Shown here piece by piece: positions 6,337-15,202 of a stretch of 64,000 bases of DNA. Both the position numbers and the translations under genes were made by a program. Origin of the DNA: Bradyrhizobium iriomotense (lineage in GTDB: Bacteria; Pseudomonadota; Alphaproteobacteria; Rhizobiales; Xanthobacteraceae); the NCBI RefSeq assembly GCF_018129405.1, contig NZ_JAFCLP010000018.1, forward strand, positions 1 to 64,000. The letters run 5' to 3'. The notes beneath the pieces were generated by a model, which made no database searches, was not told the DNA's origin, and worked only from the letters and a program-made list of their open reading frames with translations. Every line of letters begins with the position of its first letter. Within the stretch, counting starts at the first letter, position 1.

Positions 6337-8211
6337 ATGACGACGTCAGACACGGCTGTGCATACGCAGCCCTTCCAGGCCGAGGTTTCCGAGCTCCTGC
6401 ACCTCATGGTGCATTCCGTCTATTCGGAGACCGACATCTTCCTGCGCGAGCTCGTCTCCAACGCCTCGGATGCCTGCGACAAGTTGCGCTACGAGGCGAT
6501 CGCAACGCCGGCGCTGCTGGGCGAGGGGGACGCGCTCAAGATCCGCATCATCCCGAATAAGACGGCCGGAACGCTCACGATCGCCGACAACGGCATCGGC
6601 ATGGAGCGGCAGGAGCTGATCGACCATCTCGGCACCATCGCCCGTTCCGGCACCAAGGCCTTCGTGTCCAAGCTGAAGGAAGCCAAGGACGGTCTCGGCC
6701 TGATCGGCCAGTTCGGCGTCGGCTTCTATTCCGCCTTCATGGTCGCCGACAGGATCGTTGTCATCAGCCGCCGCGCCGGCGAGAGCGACGTCTGGACCTG
6801 GACGTCTTCCGGCGGCTCCGGCTTCGAGATCGCACGCGCCAGCGAGGAGGACGCGGCGCGCGTGGCGCGCGGGACCGAGATCGTCCTGCACCTCAAGGAG
6901 GACGCCAAGAAGTATCTCGAAACCTACGAGATCGAGCGCATCGTCAGCGCCTATTCCGACAATATCCTGTTTCCCATCGAGCTCGTGCCGGAAGAGGGCG
7001 AGCCGCGCCAGATCAACTCGGCGAGCGCGCTGTGGCAGCGTTCGAAATCCGAGCTCACGGCTGAGGACTACAAGAAGGCCTATCAGCAGATCGCCTCGGC
7101 CTTCGACGATCCCGCGATGACGCTGCACTACCGCGCCGAAGGGCGCTACTCCTACGCCGTGCTGCTGTTCGCGCCCTCGACCAAGCCGTTCGACCTGTTC
7201 GAGCCGAACCGCAAGGGCCGCGTCAAGCTCTATGTCCGCCGCGTCTTCATCACCGACGATGCCGACCTGTTGCCGGGATATATGCGCTTCATCCGCGGCG
7301 TCGTCGACAGCGAGGATCTTCCGCTCAACATCTCGCGCGAGATGCTCCAGAACAATCCGCAGCTGGCGCAGATCCGGAAAGCCGTCGCGACCCGCGTCGT
7401 CTCCGAGCTCGAAAGCCTCGCCGACAAGGACCCGGAGAATTTTGCAAAGATCTGGGATGCCTTCGGCGCGGTGCTGAAGGAAGGCATCTACGAGGATTTC
7501 GAGCGCCGCGAGAAGCTGCTGGCGCTGTCGCGCTTCACCACCACGACGGGCGAGAAGCGGTCGCTGAAGCAGGTCGTCGCCGATTTCAAGCCGAACCAGA
7601 CCGAGATCTATTATCTCGTCGGCGACAGCATCGAGCGGCTGAAGTCCAACCCGCGGCTGGAAGCTGCGACCGCGCGCGGCATCGAAGTGCTGCTGCTGTC
7701 CGACCCGGTCGATGCCTTCTGGACCTCGATGCCGACGGAGTTCGAGGGCAAGCCGCTGAAGTCGCTGAGCCAAGGCGATCTCAATCTCGACCTGATCCCG
7801 CACCTCGACGACAAGGACGAGGCGAAGAAGGACGAGCCCGTCGCCGATGAAGCGGCCACCATCGCCGTGATCAAGGCCGCGCTCGGCGAGCGCGTCAGCG
7901 ACGTCAAGGCCTCGACGCGGCTCACCAGCTCGGCCTCCTGTCTCGTCGCCGACAGCCAGGGCCCGAGCCGCGAGCTCGAGCGCATCCTGTCGCAGCAGAA
8001 CCGCGGCATGCGCACCAAGCCGGTGCTCGAGATCAATTTGCGCCATCCGATGGTGGGAGCGATCACCAGGGCCCAGGCCGGCTCCGGGGACGTCGACGAT
8101 CTCAGTCTGCTTCTGCTCGAGCAGGCGCAGATCCTGGACGGCGAGTTGCCGGAAGACCCCGCGGCGTTTGCGGCGAGGCTGAACCGGCTGGTGCTGCAGG
8201 GGCTGGGCTAG
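6337..8211 (+). CDS. htpG: Molecular chaperone HtpG (Hsp90)
   Basis: Bacterial Hsp90 (624 aa), an ATP-dependent cytoplasmic chaperone dimer. The N-terminal GHKL ATPase domain has all nucleotide-site motifs: [17 protein letters not shown] (about 38-54), ADNGIGM (about 84-90) and [11 protein letters not shown] (about 128-138). The middle domain has the Hsp90 signature [20 protein letters not shown] and the conserved Arg in [10 protein letters not shown], which reaches into the ATP site. The C-terminal dimerisation domain runs to the end. Length is normal and the gene looks intact. No GGAAC-type promoter is visible upstream; heat control, if any, is not evident. It appears monocistronic. Confidence 0.98.
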   Translation: MTTSDTAVHTQPFQAEVSELLHLMVHSVYSETDIFLRELVSNASDACDKLRYEAIATPALLGEGDALKIRIIPNKTAGTLTIADNGIGMERQELIDHLGTIARSGTKAFVSKLKEAKDGLGLIGQFGVGFYSAFMVADRIVVISRRAGESDVWTWTSSGGSGFEIARASEEDAARVARGTEIVLHLKEDAKKYLETYEIERIVSAYSDNILFPIELVPEEGEPRQINSASALWQRSKSELTAEDYKKAYQQIASAFDDPAMTLHYRAEGRYSYAVLLFAPSTKPFDLFEPNRKGRVKLYVRRVFITDDADLLPGYMRFIRGVVDSEDLPLNISREMLQNNPQLAQIRKAVATRVVSELESLADKDPENFAKIWDAFGAVLKEGIYEDFERREKLLALSRFTTTTGEKRSLKQVVADFKPNQTEIYYLVGDSIERLKSNPRLEAATARGIEVLLLSDPVDAFWTSMPTEFEGKPLKSLSQGDLNLDLIPHLDDKDEAKKDEPVADEAATIAVIKAALGERVSDVKASTRLTSSASCLVADSQGPSRELERILSQQNRGMRTKPVLEINLRHPMVGAITRAQAGSGDVDDLSLLLLEQAQILDGELPEDPAAFAARLNRLVLQGLG

Positions 8212-8232
8212 CTTCGCGCGGCTTCGTTGCTC

Positions 8233-8261
8233 GTCATGCCCGGTTCAAGCCCGGCCATGAC
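8233..8261. repeat. Short palindromic repeat after htpG
   Basis: GTCATGCCCGG, 6-base loop, CCCGGCCATGAC: a near-perfect hairpin of a type common in Bradyrhizobium intergenic DNA. It lies 22 bases after the htpG stop and may act as its terminator. Confidence 0.65.
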
Positions 8262-8308
8262 GAGTGCATCGCGAGAAGTCCACCTCACCTTGCCGTCATA
8301 TGTCCCCA

Positions 8309-8334
8309 GGAACAGTCGCCTCTGCGGTCGTGTT
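8309..8334 (+). promoter_or_regulatory. Candidate EcfG-type promoter upstream of the first DUF3551 gene
   Basis: GGAAC (8309-8313), 17 bases, TGTT (8331-8334). Spacing fits the EcfG pattern; the -10 has T in place of the usual C. It would start transcription about 50 bases before the ATG at 8394. Confidence 0.4.
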
Positions 8335-8393
8335 ATGCCATAGGAGGGCGTCGGCATCGGACGTGCCGGCGCCATCGATTCGAGGATGTCTCC

Positions 8394-8672
8394 ATGCGTT
8401 TGCCGATCCTGACCCTCACCGCGATTGTCACGCTGTTTGCTGCGGCAGATGCCAGCGCGCAGACCTATGATCCGCGCTATCCGGTGTGCATGCACGTCTA
8501 TACGCTAGGCGGCCGCGGTGGCGGCGGCGACTATTACGACTGCTCTTTCACCTCGCTGCCGCAGTGCCGCGCCACGGCGTCAGGTCGCTCCGCGAGCTGC
8601 GACCTCAATCCCTATTACGCCTTCGACGAACCGCCGCCGCCTCCGCGCAAGCGTTACAAGAAGGTGCATTGA
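8394..8672 (+). CDS. DUF3551 secreted peptide, copy 1
   Basis: A 92-aa exported protein. Signal peptide about 1-23 (hydrophobic ILTLTAIVTLFAAA, cleavage after ASAQ). The mature part carries the DUF3551 pattern: YPVCMHVY, a Gly-rich turn, YYDCSFTSLPQCRATASGRS and C-x-LNPYY, with four Cys that could form two disulfides. The C-terminus is Pro- and Lys-rich. The function of DUF3551 is unknown; the family is expanded in Bradyrhizobium. A paralogue follows 27 bases after the stop, so the two are probably co-transcribed. A possible EcfG promoter precedes it. Confidence 0.85.
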   Translation: MRLPILTLTAIVTLFAAADASAQTYDPRYPVCMHVYTLGGRGGGGDYYDCSFTSLPQCRATASGRSASCDLNPYYAFDEPPPPPRKRYKKVH

Positions 8673-8699
8673 GCGATCCGGAGCGCAGGAGCGTTCGTC

Positions 8700-8969
8700 A
8701 TGCGTATCTCGTTCGGCCAGATCGTGATCCTCAGTGCGGTGCTCGCGGCCACGCCGTCGCACGCGCAGACCTTCGACCCCCGTTTTCCCGTCTGCATGCA
8801 CGTCTATTCCGGCGCGAATGGCGGTGGTGGGGAGTGGTACGACTGCTCCTTCACGTCTCTGCCGCAATGCCGCGCCACTGCTTCAGGCCGCGCCGCGACC
8901 TGCGATCTCAATCCGTATTATCCGGTCAACGCGCCGTCGCCACGTCTGCGCCGCGGGAGAAGCGGCTAA
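8700..8969 (+). CDS. DUF3551 secreted peptide, copy 2
   Basis: An 89-aa paralogue of the preceding gene. Signal peptide about 1-22 (ILSAVLAATPSHAQ), then FPVCMHVY, a Gly-rich segment, WYDCSFTSLPQCRATASGRA and CDLNPYY, keeping all four Cys of the mature domain. The C-terminal tail differs (Ser-Pro and Arg-rich). It arose by tandem duplication; the cysteine core is conserved while the signal peptide, glycine loop and tail have diverged. Function unknown. It converges on the SGNH hydrolase only a few bases away. Confidence 0.85.
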   Translation: MRISFGQIVILSAVLAATPSHAQTFDPRFPVCMHVYSGANGGGGEWYDCSFTSLPQCRATASGRAATCDLNPYYPVNAPSPRLRRGRSG

Positions 8970-8977
8970 CTTTCCCT

Positions 8978-9682
8978 TTAGGTGCCGTGAGGCGCCTCGT
9001 TGGTCGCGCTGGTGATCGCGTCGGCCAATTGCCAGGTCATCTTGTCGGTGGTCCAGTCGCTGGCATGCAGCCTGGTATCGTCGCCCGGGTCCACCAGGCG
9101 GTCGAATGAGATCTTCGCGACCTCGTACCAGCCCTTCATCAGTGCGAAGCGGCGGAAGACGTTGACGCCCTTCTCGTGCGCGATCTGACTGATCGCCTCG
9201 ACCATGGCCTCCGCCTTCTTGCGCTTGGCCGGTGTCAGCACCGCAGGCACATATTGAAGGTCCATCAGGATCACATCGATCCGTTCGGCGCGGAGCAGTC
9301 GGTCGACACCCTCACGGATGGCTTTCGTAGTGTCCGCGAATGAGGGGCCATCGGCTTGCCATACCGAATTGGTGCCGACCTGCCAGATGACGAGATCGGG
9401 TTTCAGGTCGAAGACGTCGTGGTCGAACCGCTTCAGCTCCAAGGGAGCATCCTCGCCGCCCACGCCCCGATTGATCACCTCGATTGCGACATTTGGAAAT
9501 TTGATCCGAATATCCGCCAACAGCCGCTGCGGATAGGGAGCGATGCCTCCTTCGCCCGCCGTGGTCGACGAGCCGATCGCGACCACCCTGGCCTGCCCAT
9601 CTCTCACTCGGCCGGCGAAATTCGTCAGTGGCTGCTCGAACGGTGCGGCCTGGACAGGAAACTCTGACGGATCGAGAGCCAC
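8978..9682 (-). CDS. SGNH/GDSL-family hydrolase
   Basis: Predicted serine esterase or lipase-like hydrolase of the SGNH fold (234 aa). Block I is GSSTTAG (Ser nucleophile, with Ser in place of the usual Asp of GDS), block II has the Gly oxyanion residue in NRGVGGEDA, block III GTNS, and the Asp/His pair lies in DDTRLHASDW near the C-terminus. I chose a GTG start at 9682 because GGGAGG lies 6 bases upstream; a TTG further up (9709) would put that Shine-Dalgarno inside the coding region. No clear signal peptide is present with this start. Substrate unknown; possibly carbohydrate or lipid esters. Confidence 0.85.
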   Translation of the reverse strand: MALDPSEFPVQAAPFEQPLTNFAGRVRDGQARVVAIGSSTTAGEGGIAPYPQRLLADIRIKFPNVAIEVINRGVGGEDAPLELKRFDHDVFDLKPDLVIWQVGTNSVWQADGPSFADTTKAIREGVDRLLRAERIDVILMDLQYVPAVLTPAKRKKAEAMVEAISQIAHEKGVNVFRRFALMKGWYEVAKISFDRLVDPGDDTRLHASDWTTDKMTWQLADAITSATNEAPHGT

Positions 9683-9983
9683 GGGTCGCCTCCCTTTCAA
9701 CTCCGACAACGCAGGGTAGAAAAGAATAGCCCGTTTGCCCGGGATCGCCTAGCCACGCCATTCCTTCCTGATCCCCGCTTGCGGGGAGAGGGGACACGCG
9801 CAGCGCGCCCGAATGACTGGATTTGCTATCGCAAGAATCGCACCAGGCCGCACGCCGTTCCCGCCGGCTTGGTAAAGGATGACTAGAGTTAATCACGCAC
9901 TAACCGGCTTTTACCTTGTCTCTTAACGCCTGGGCAGGGCGCGCGAGCTAAGCTGCCGCCACCAGCAGACACGTTCCGAAAGA
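9683..9983. other. Gene-free gap between SGNH hydrolase and acyl-CoA synthetase
   Basis: Divergent promoter region. It holds a short hairpin of the CCCC-GCTTGC-GGGG type (about 9774-9787), a fragment of the family G repeat. I see no convincing promoter boxes or coding sequence. Confidence 0.5.
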
Positions 9984-11798
9984 ATGAACGGCATGACCAC
10001 CGGCGTCATCGAGCAACCGAAAGCCGCGCGTGCGCCGTCGGCATCCAAGATCTGGCTGAAGGCCATCGAGCTCACCGCGCGGATCGAGACGCTGCCGGGC
10101 CGCCTGTTCGCCGACGTCGTCGACGATTGGGCGCGGCGCCAGCCCGGCCGCGTCGCGCTGGTCACGGACAATGCCGCGCTCGACTATGACGGCCTGTCGA
10201 AACGGATCAACCGCTATGCGCGCTGGGCGCGCTCGGTCGGCGTGGCCAAGGGCGATACCGTTGCGTTGATCATGCCCAACGGCATCGACTATGTCGCCGC
10301 CTGGCTCGGCATCAGCCGGATCGGCGGTGTGGTTGCGCTGATCAACACCAAGCTGGTCGGCCAATCGCTCGCGCATTGCCTCGATGTCGCGAAGCCTCTG
10401 CACATCATCGTGGCGCATGATCTGGTGGCGACGCTGGAGAGCGCGAAGCCGCATCTGAAGACAGAGGCGAAGATCTGGACCCATGGCGATGCCTGCAGCG
10501 AGCGCGCCATCGACGTCGCGCTCACCGCGCTCGACGACGGTCCGCTCCTGGCGGAGGAGCATGGCGACGTCACCATCGACGACCGCGCGCTGCTGATCTA
10601 CACCTCCGGCACCACTGGCCTGCCCAAGGCGGCCAGCATCAGCCATCGCCGCATCCTCAATTGGGGTTTCTGGTTCGCGGGCCTTACCGGCGCGAGCCCG
10701 CAGGACCGGCTCTACGACTGCCTGCCGCTGTTCCACTCGGTCGGCGGCATCGTCGCGCCGTGCAGCATGTTGGCTGCCGGCGGCGCGGTGGTGATCGCCG
10801 AAAAATTCTCGGCCTCGCATTTCTGGCCCGACATCGTGCGGCACGACTGCACGCTGTTCCAGTATATCGGCGAGCTCTGCCGTTACCTGCTCAAGGCGCC
10901 GCCGTCGGAATACGAGAACCGGCATCGGCTGCGCGTCGCCTGCGGCAACGGCCTGCGCGGCGACATATGGGAAGATTTTCAGGCCCGTTTCGCCATCCCC
11001 CGTATTCTCGAATTCTATGCGGCGACCGAAGGCAATTTCTCGCTGTTCAACGTCGAGGGCCAGGTCGGCGCGATCGGACGCATCCCGCCGCTGCTCGCGC
11101 ATCGCTTTCCGGCAAGCCTCGTCAAGTTGGATCCCGATAGCGGATCACCGCTGCGCAATGAAGACGGCTTTTGCCTCGCCTGCGCCCGCGGCGAGGCCGG
11201 CGAAGCGATCGGCCGCATCGGGACCGCGGACCAGGGCGGCGGCCGCTTCGAGGGCTACACCGATGCGGGCGAGACCGAGAAGAAGATCCTGCGCGACGTC
11301 TACGCCAAGGGCGATGCCTGGTTCCGTACCGGCGATCTGATGCGGCTCGACGACAAGGGCTTCTTTCATTTCGTCGACCGCATCGGCGACACCTTCCGCT
11401 GGAAGGGCGAGAACGTCGCGACCTCGGAGGTGAACGATGCCGTGCGCGATTTCACCGGCGTGGTCGACGCCACCACCTACGGCGTCAGTATCCCCGGTAC
11501 CGACGGCCGCGCCGGCATGAGCGCGATCGTCGTCAACGAGGGCTTTGACATCACCGCGATGCCTGCGCATCTCGCCCAGCGCCTGCCGGCCTACGCCCGC
11601 CCGGTCTTCATCCGCATCTCGCGCGAGCTCGATGCCACCGAGACCTTCAAGCAGAAGAAGGGCGAGCTCGCCCGCGAGGGCTTTGACCCGGCCGTGGTCT
11701 CCGATCCGCTGTTCATGCTCGAGCCGAAGTCCGGTGCCTATGTCGCGCTCGCTTCCAATACCTATGCTGATATCGTCGACGGTACGATCCGGCTGTAG
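9984..11798 (+). CDS. Long-chain acyl-CoA synthetase (FATP-like AMP-binding enzyme)
   Basis: ATP-dependent acyl-CoA ligase (604 aa) of the ANL superfamily: fatty acid + ATP + CoA to acyl-CoA. The phosphate-binding loop IYTSGTTGLPKAAS lies at about 206-219, the A5-type motif FYAATEGNFS at about 346-355, the hinge region FHFVDRIGDTFRWKGENVAT at about 455-474, and the C-terminal lysine region in ETFKQKKGELARE. The overall pattern, including GDTFRWKGENVAT, matches the very-long-chain/FATP branch more than classic FadD. It sits 147 bases upstream of the ACP-ligase-reductase trio on the same strand and may feed it acyl-CoA, but the gap allows separate transcription. Confidence 0.92.
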   Translation: MNGMTTGVIEQPKAARAPSASKIWLKAIELTARIETLPGRLFADVVDDWARRQPGRVALVTDNAALDYDGLSKRINRYARWARSVGVAKGDTVALIMPNGIDYVAAWLGISRIGGVVALINTKLVGQSLAHCLDVAKPLHIIVAHDLVATLESAKPHLKTEAKIWTHGDACSERAIDVALTALDDGPLLAEEHGDVTIDDRALLIYTSGTTGLPKAASISHRRILNWGFWFAGLTGASPQDRLYDCLPLFHSVGGIVAPCSMLAAGGAVVIAEKFSASHFWPDIVRHDCTLFQYIGELCRYLLKAPPSEYENRHRLRVACGNGLRGDIWEDFQARFAIPRILEFYAATEGNFSLFNVEGQVGAIGRIPPLLAHRFPASLVKLDPDSGSPLRNEDGFCLACARGEAGEAIGRIGTADQGGGRFEGYTDAGETEKKILRDVYAKGDAWFRTGDLMRLDDKGFFHFVDRIGDTFRWKGENVATSEVNDAVRDFTGVVDATTYGVSIPGTDGRAGMSAIVVNEGFDITAMPAHLAQRLPAYARPVFIRISRELDATETFKQKKGELAREGFDPAVVSDPLFMLEPKSGAYVALASNTYADIVDGTIRL

Positions 11799-11945
11799 TC
11801 GCAACCAAAATCCGCCAGATAGTTCCAATTTTATCTGAATTGTCCAAGAAGCCATTTACTTCTATCGGGTAAACAGACGGCCATGGGGAGGCGGTTATCA
11901 AGAGCCGCCGCAACACGGACGAGCGATAACAAAAGAGAGCCAGCC

Positions 11946-12191
11946 ATGTCGGTAAGGTCTAAGGTCATTGAGGCGATCCAGCAGATCGCCAAGGAACAGC
12001 ACGTCACGCTTCCCGCACTCTCGGACGATCTGTCCCTGCACGAGACGGGTTTTGACTCGCTCGCCTTCGCGATCCTGGTCGCCCGCCTGGAGGACGAGAC
12101 CGGCGTCGATCCCTTCACCATTTCCGAGGACGCCGCGTTCCCCGCCACGGTGGGCGATTTCGTGCGGGCCTATGAAAATGTCCCCGCGTGA
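11946..12191 (+). CDS. Acyl carrier protein
   Basis: An 81-aa acyl carrier protein that carries acyl chains on a 4'-phosphopantetheine arm. The attachment Ser is in ETGFDSLAFAILVARLED, the standard DSL motif at the start of helix II. It differs from housekeeping AcpP (which has GADSLDTVE), so it is a dedicated carrier. AAAGAGAGCC precedes the ATG at 11946; the frame is open further upstream to 11883 but that part has no ACP character. The 3' end overlaps the adenylating enzyme gene, so the two are translationally coupled, suggesting that enzyme loads this ACP. Confidence 0.93.
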   Translation: MSVRSKVIEAIQQIAKEQHVTLPALSDDLSLHETGFDSLAFAILVARLEDETGVDPFTISEDAAFPATVGDFVRAYENVPA

Positions 12192-13560
12192 GATCTTTGC
12201 GCTCCGTGACCATCTCGGCGCGGAGCTGAAGGGCCGCACGATTTCCGATGCGCACGATGTCGTGTCGCTGACCGACATCCTGTCGCACACGGTCGTGGGC
12301 GGCCGGCTGCACGAATTGTCCGGCCGCGCCGTACTGCTCAAGCTGTCAGACCAACTCCGGTCGGGCCTCGCCATGATCGAGCTCGACGGCATCGCCCGTC
12401 GCATGCTGCTGTGCCCGCCGGACCTCAACCCGGCGCATCTCGACACCCTGATCGCCGATGCCGGGATCGATGCCGTCGTCACCGACGAACCCGATCGCTG
12501 GGCGGAGACCGGCGTGCCGCTCGTCGTCACCGCACATTTGCCGCTTCAAGCCACAGCGCCGGCCAAGACCGAGCGCGCCACCGAATGGCTGATGCTGACG
12601 TCGGGCACCTCAGGCGTGCCGAAAATCGCCGGCCATACGCTGGAAGCGCTGACCGGCGCCATCATTGCCGAAGGCCCCGCGCGCGGTCCGGCGCCGGTGT
12701 GGGCGACGTTCTACGACATCCGCCGCTACGGCGGCCTGCAGATATTCCTCCGCGCCGTTCTCTCCGGCGGCTCGATGGTGCTGTCCGATCCGCACGAAGC
12801 GCTCGCCGATCACGTCGCGCGGCTGAACGCGCGCGGCGTCTCGCACATCTCCGGCACGCCCTCGCATTGGCGCAAGCTGCTGATGAGCGGTTCGGCCGCG
12901 CAATTCGCCCCACGTTACGTCCGTCTCTCCGGGGAAATCGCCGACCAGGCCGTGCTCGATGGCCTCAAGGCGGCGTTCCCGAATGCCTCCGTCGGCCACG
13001 CCTATGCCTCGACCGAGGCCGGCGTCGGCTTCGCCGTCAATGACGGGCTGGAAGGTTTCCCGGCCGACTATCTCGGCAGCCGCAATGGCGTCGAGATGAA
13101 GGTCGTGGACGGCTCGCTGCGCATCCGCTCGACGCGCACGGCCCACGCCTATATCGGCCGCAATGCCGCAGCGCTCACCGATGCTGATGGGTTCGTCGAC
13201 AGCGGCGACATTGTCGAATTGCGCGGCGACCGCTACTATTTTGTCGGCCGCCGCGGCGGTATCATCAATATCGGCGGACTGAAGGTCCACCCTGAAGAGA
13301 TCGAAGCGGTGATCAACCGTCATCCGGATGTGCGAATGTCGCGGGCGAAATCGCGCAAGAGCCCGATCACCGGCGGTATCGTCGTCGCCGATGTGATCCT
13401 CACTGAGGGCACGGATCAGGCGCGGGTGAAGGAGATTCGCGACCAGATCCTGGAGCAATGCCGCGCTCAACTCGCATCCCACAAGGTGCCGGCGGTGATC
13501 CGCTTCGTCGAGGCGCTCGACGTCACCCCGGCCGGAAAACTGGCGCGCACCGATGCATAA
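12172..13560 (+). CDS. AMP-binding (adenylate-forming) enzyme, likely loads the adjacent ACP
   Basis: A 462-aa ANL-superfamily ligase. The phosphate loop is MLTSGTSGVPKIAG (about 140-153), the A5-like motif AYASTEAGVGF (about 280-290), the core GRRGGIINIGGLKVHPEE lies before the hinge, and the C-terminal lysine in TPAGKLAR is four residues from the end. It is shorter than usual at the N-terminus (typical 500-550 aa). The start is ATG 12172 or 12178, both inside the ACP gene; the frame is open further upstream only as an overlap. The end overlaps the following SDR gene by 8 bases. Position argues for acyl-ACP synthetase rather than CoA ligase, which is inference. Confidence 0.88.
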   Translation: MKMSPREIFALRDHLGAELKGRTISDAHDVVSLTDILSHTVVGGRLHELSGRAVLLKLSDQLRSGLAMIELDGIARRMLLCPPDLNPAHLDTLIADAGIDAVVTDEPDRWAETGVPLVVTAHLPLQATAPAKTERATEWLMLTSGTSGVPKIAGHTLEALTGAIIAEGPARGPAPVWATFYDIRRYGGLQIFLRAVLSGGSMVLSDPHEALADHVARLNARGVSHISGTPSHWRKLLMSGSAAQFAPRYVRLSGEIADQAVLDGLKAAFPNASVGHAYASTEAGVGFAVNDGLEGFPADYLGSRNGVEMKVVDGSLRIRSTRTAHAYIGRNAAALTDADGFVDSGDIVELRGDRYYFVGRRGGIINIGGLKVHPEEIEAVINRHPDVRMSRAKSRKSPITGGIVVADVILTEGTDQARVKEIRDQILEQCRAQLASHKVPAVIRFVEALDVTPAGKLARTDA

Positions 13561-14275
13561 CGTTCTTGTCACCGGCGGCAGCCGCGGCATTGGGCTTGCG
13601 ATCGCAACGCGCCTCGCCGGCGCCGGCTACAACGTGATTGCGGCCGCGCGGCGCGAGAGCGACGAGCTCAAGGCCGCCATTGCCGCCTCCGAGGGGCGGC
13701 TGCATTTCCGTGCCTGCGACCTCGCCGTGATCGACGCGATCCCCGCTTTCGCAAAGCTCGTGCGCGACGAGTTCGGCCCGATCTATGGCCTCGTCAACAA
13801 TGCCGGCCTCGGCACCGAAGGCCTGCTCGCCACCATGCACAATTCCGAGATCGAGGCGCTGGTGCAGCTCAACGTGCTGTCGCCGATCATCCTCACCAAA
13901 TATGTGGCGCGGCAGATGATGGCTGATGGCGCCGGCCGCATCATCAACATCTCCTCGATCATCGCGACCACGGGCTACAATGGTCTCTCCGTCTATGGCG
14001 CGACCAAGGCGGCCGCGACCGGCTTCACCCGGTCCCTCGCGCGCGAGGTCGGCAAGCTCGGCATCACCGTGAATGCGATCGCGCCGGGCTTCATCGACAC
14101 CGAGCTCACGCATAATCTCTCCGACGAAGGCCGCAAACGCATCGCGGGGCGCAGCGCGTTGCGCCGTCTGCCGGAGACGGATGACGTCGCGCGGATGGTG
14201 GAATATCTCCTGGGTGAGGGCGGCCGCAACGTCACCGGCACCGTGTTCACGATCGACGCGGGGAATACGGCGTAG
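13553..14275 (+). CDS. SDR-family oxidoreductase, FabG-like 3-ketoacyl-ACP reductase
   Basis: NAD(P)H-dependent short-chain dehydrogenase (240 aa). Rossmann motif TGGSRGIG (7-14), NNAG (82-85), catalytic Ser in NISS (about 134) and Y148-x3-K152 in SVYGATKAA. Overall closest to FabG-type reductases, as seen in NAIAPGFIDTELT and the C-terminal GTVFTIDAG. Its ATG lies within the last codons of the ligase gene, giving a tightly coupled ACP-ligase-reductase operon. It probably reduces a keto group on the ACP-bound chain. No ketosynthase or dehydratase is next to it, so the full pathway is not in this window. Confidence 0.92.
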   Translation: MHNVLVTGGSRGIGLAIATRLAGAGYNVIAAARRESDELKAAIAASEGRLHFRACDLAVIDAIPAFAKLVRDEFGPIYGLVNNAGLGTEGLLATMHNSEIEALVQLNVLSPIILTKYVARQMMADGAGRIINISSIIATTGYNGLSVYGATKAAATGFTRSLAREVGKLGITVNAIAPGFIDTELTHNLSDEGRKRIAGRSALRRLPETDDVARMVEYLLGEGGRNVTGTVFTIDAGNTA

Positions 14276-14277
14276 GC

Positions 14278-14302
14278 GGAACCGGGCTGCAACAATTGAG
14301 TT
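14278..14302 (+). promoter_or_regulatory. Candidate EcfG-type promoter upstream of the 69-aa protein
   Basis: GGAAC (14278-14282), 16 bases, AGTT (14299-14302). Spacing fits the EcfG consensus; the base before GTT is A, not C. It starts right after the SDR stop codon and would transcribe the gene at 14402. Confidence 0.4.
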
Positions 14303-14401
14303 GATCAGGCGCAATGACATCACGCCGGATTTGGTCGTAAGATGCCTCGCAGTCGATTGGGTTACGTCAATCGATCTGCCCTAATCGAAGGGGAGCAGTC
14401 G

Positions 14402-14611
14402 ATGGCCACTTCAAACATGACCGCGTCAAGTCAGGCTCTGACCGAGCCATCGCGCGCGAAGCCGGATGACGTCCGCTGTCCGCCGATGTCGCATCAGAAT
14501 TCCGGCGATCACGGCCACGAGATGTATCCGCAGCAATTCGTGCGTCTGGTCGGTTGCCACGACGTCCCCGCATCCGCGCTGCGCAAGCGCCAGGACGAGA
14601 AGCTGCACTAG
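14402..14611 (+). CDS. Small hypothetical protein (69 aa)
   Basis: A short hydrophilic protein with no signal peptide or membrane segment. It has a Ser/Thr/Ala-rich N-terminus, then a middle rich in His, Gly and Asp (HQNSGDHGHEMYPQQF) and two Cys (one in VRCPPM, one in VGCHDVP). AAGGGGAGC sits ideally before the ATG, which is why I believe it is translated. I do not recognise a family. It overlaps the convergent 14608-14997 gene by 4 bases. A GGAAC-N16-AGTT pattern about 100 bases upstream suggests stress control. Confidence 0.6.
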   Translation: MATSNMTASSQALTEPSRAKPDDVRCPPMSHQNSGDHGHEMYPQQFVRLVGCHDVPASALRKRQDEKLH

Positions 14612-14997
14612 GTCCGATGCTGCTTCGGCAGGTCAATCCGTTCGTGTGAAAATTCAGGCGGTCCCTCGGTGAGGCGGCGGATGCGGCGCTCGCGTTCATC
14701 CTCGGGCAATGCGGGATCGAGCAGGCCCTCGATCTCGTGCACCGCCAGTTCCTCGACCCGGGTGGCGTCCGTTGCGACCGAATGTGCTGATGTCGGGGCA
14801 GTGGGCGCGACCTTCAGGCCGAACTCGACCAGCTTGCAGATGGCATCCGAGCGCGACAGTTGATGGGCCTCGGCCCAGGCATCGACGGTGGCGGTGAGCA
14901 TCTCCGGCATTTTCACCGCGCTAATCGCATCGAGCCCCGTGCGCCGACGCACCGGCGAGGCGGAGTCCTTGCTGCCGAAATCAGACACCCCGATCAT
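14608..14997 (-). CDS. Ribbon-helix-helix-like hypothetical protein
   Basis: A 129-aa protein with a likely RHH segment in the middle: strand VKMPEMLTATVDAWAEAHQ, then SRSDAICKLVEFGLK, which reads like the strand-helix-helix of CopG/Arc-type DNA-binding proteins. The C-terminal half is acidic and charged (LPEDERERRIRRLTEGP). No toxin-like partner is adjacent, so an antitoxin role is not supported. A transcriptional regulator is possible but unproven. Convergent with the 69-aa gene, 4-base overlap. Confidence 0.6.
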   Translation of the reverse strand: MIGVSDFGSKDSASPVRRRTGLDAISAVKMPEMLTATVDAWAEAHQLSRSDAICKLVEFGLKVAPTAPTSAHSVATDATRVEELAVHEIEGLLDPALPEDERERRIRRLTEGPPEFSHERIDLPKQHRT

Positions 14998-15202
14998 CCC
15001 CGCGCGACCGTTACAGATGCATCAACCGTAAACGTCATTTGCGGCCCGCTGTTTGATGCTGATCAATGACGAGCTGCGGCATTGCGGCGCGGCGCGATCT
15101 TGTTGTCCGGCTCCATTTCAGCCAATGATCGGAAAATCGAACCCCGATCGACCCTGCCACGTATCTGGTTTCGGACGTTTCCCAACCACCCGGCGTCACC
15201 CG

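Noticed and set aside
6346-8046. A 566-codon open frame antisense to htpG
   Set aside because: htpG has all Hsp90 motifs; the antisense product has no sensible composition.
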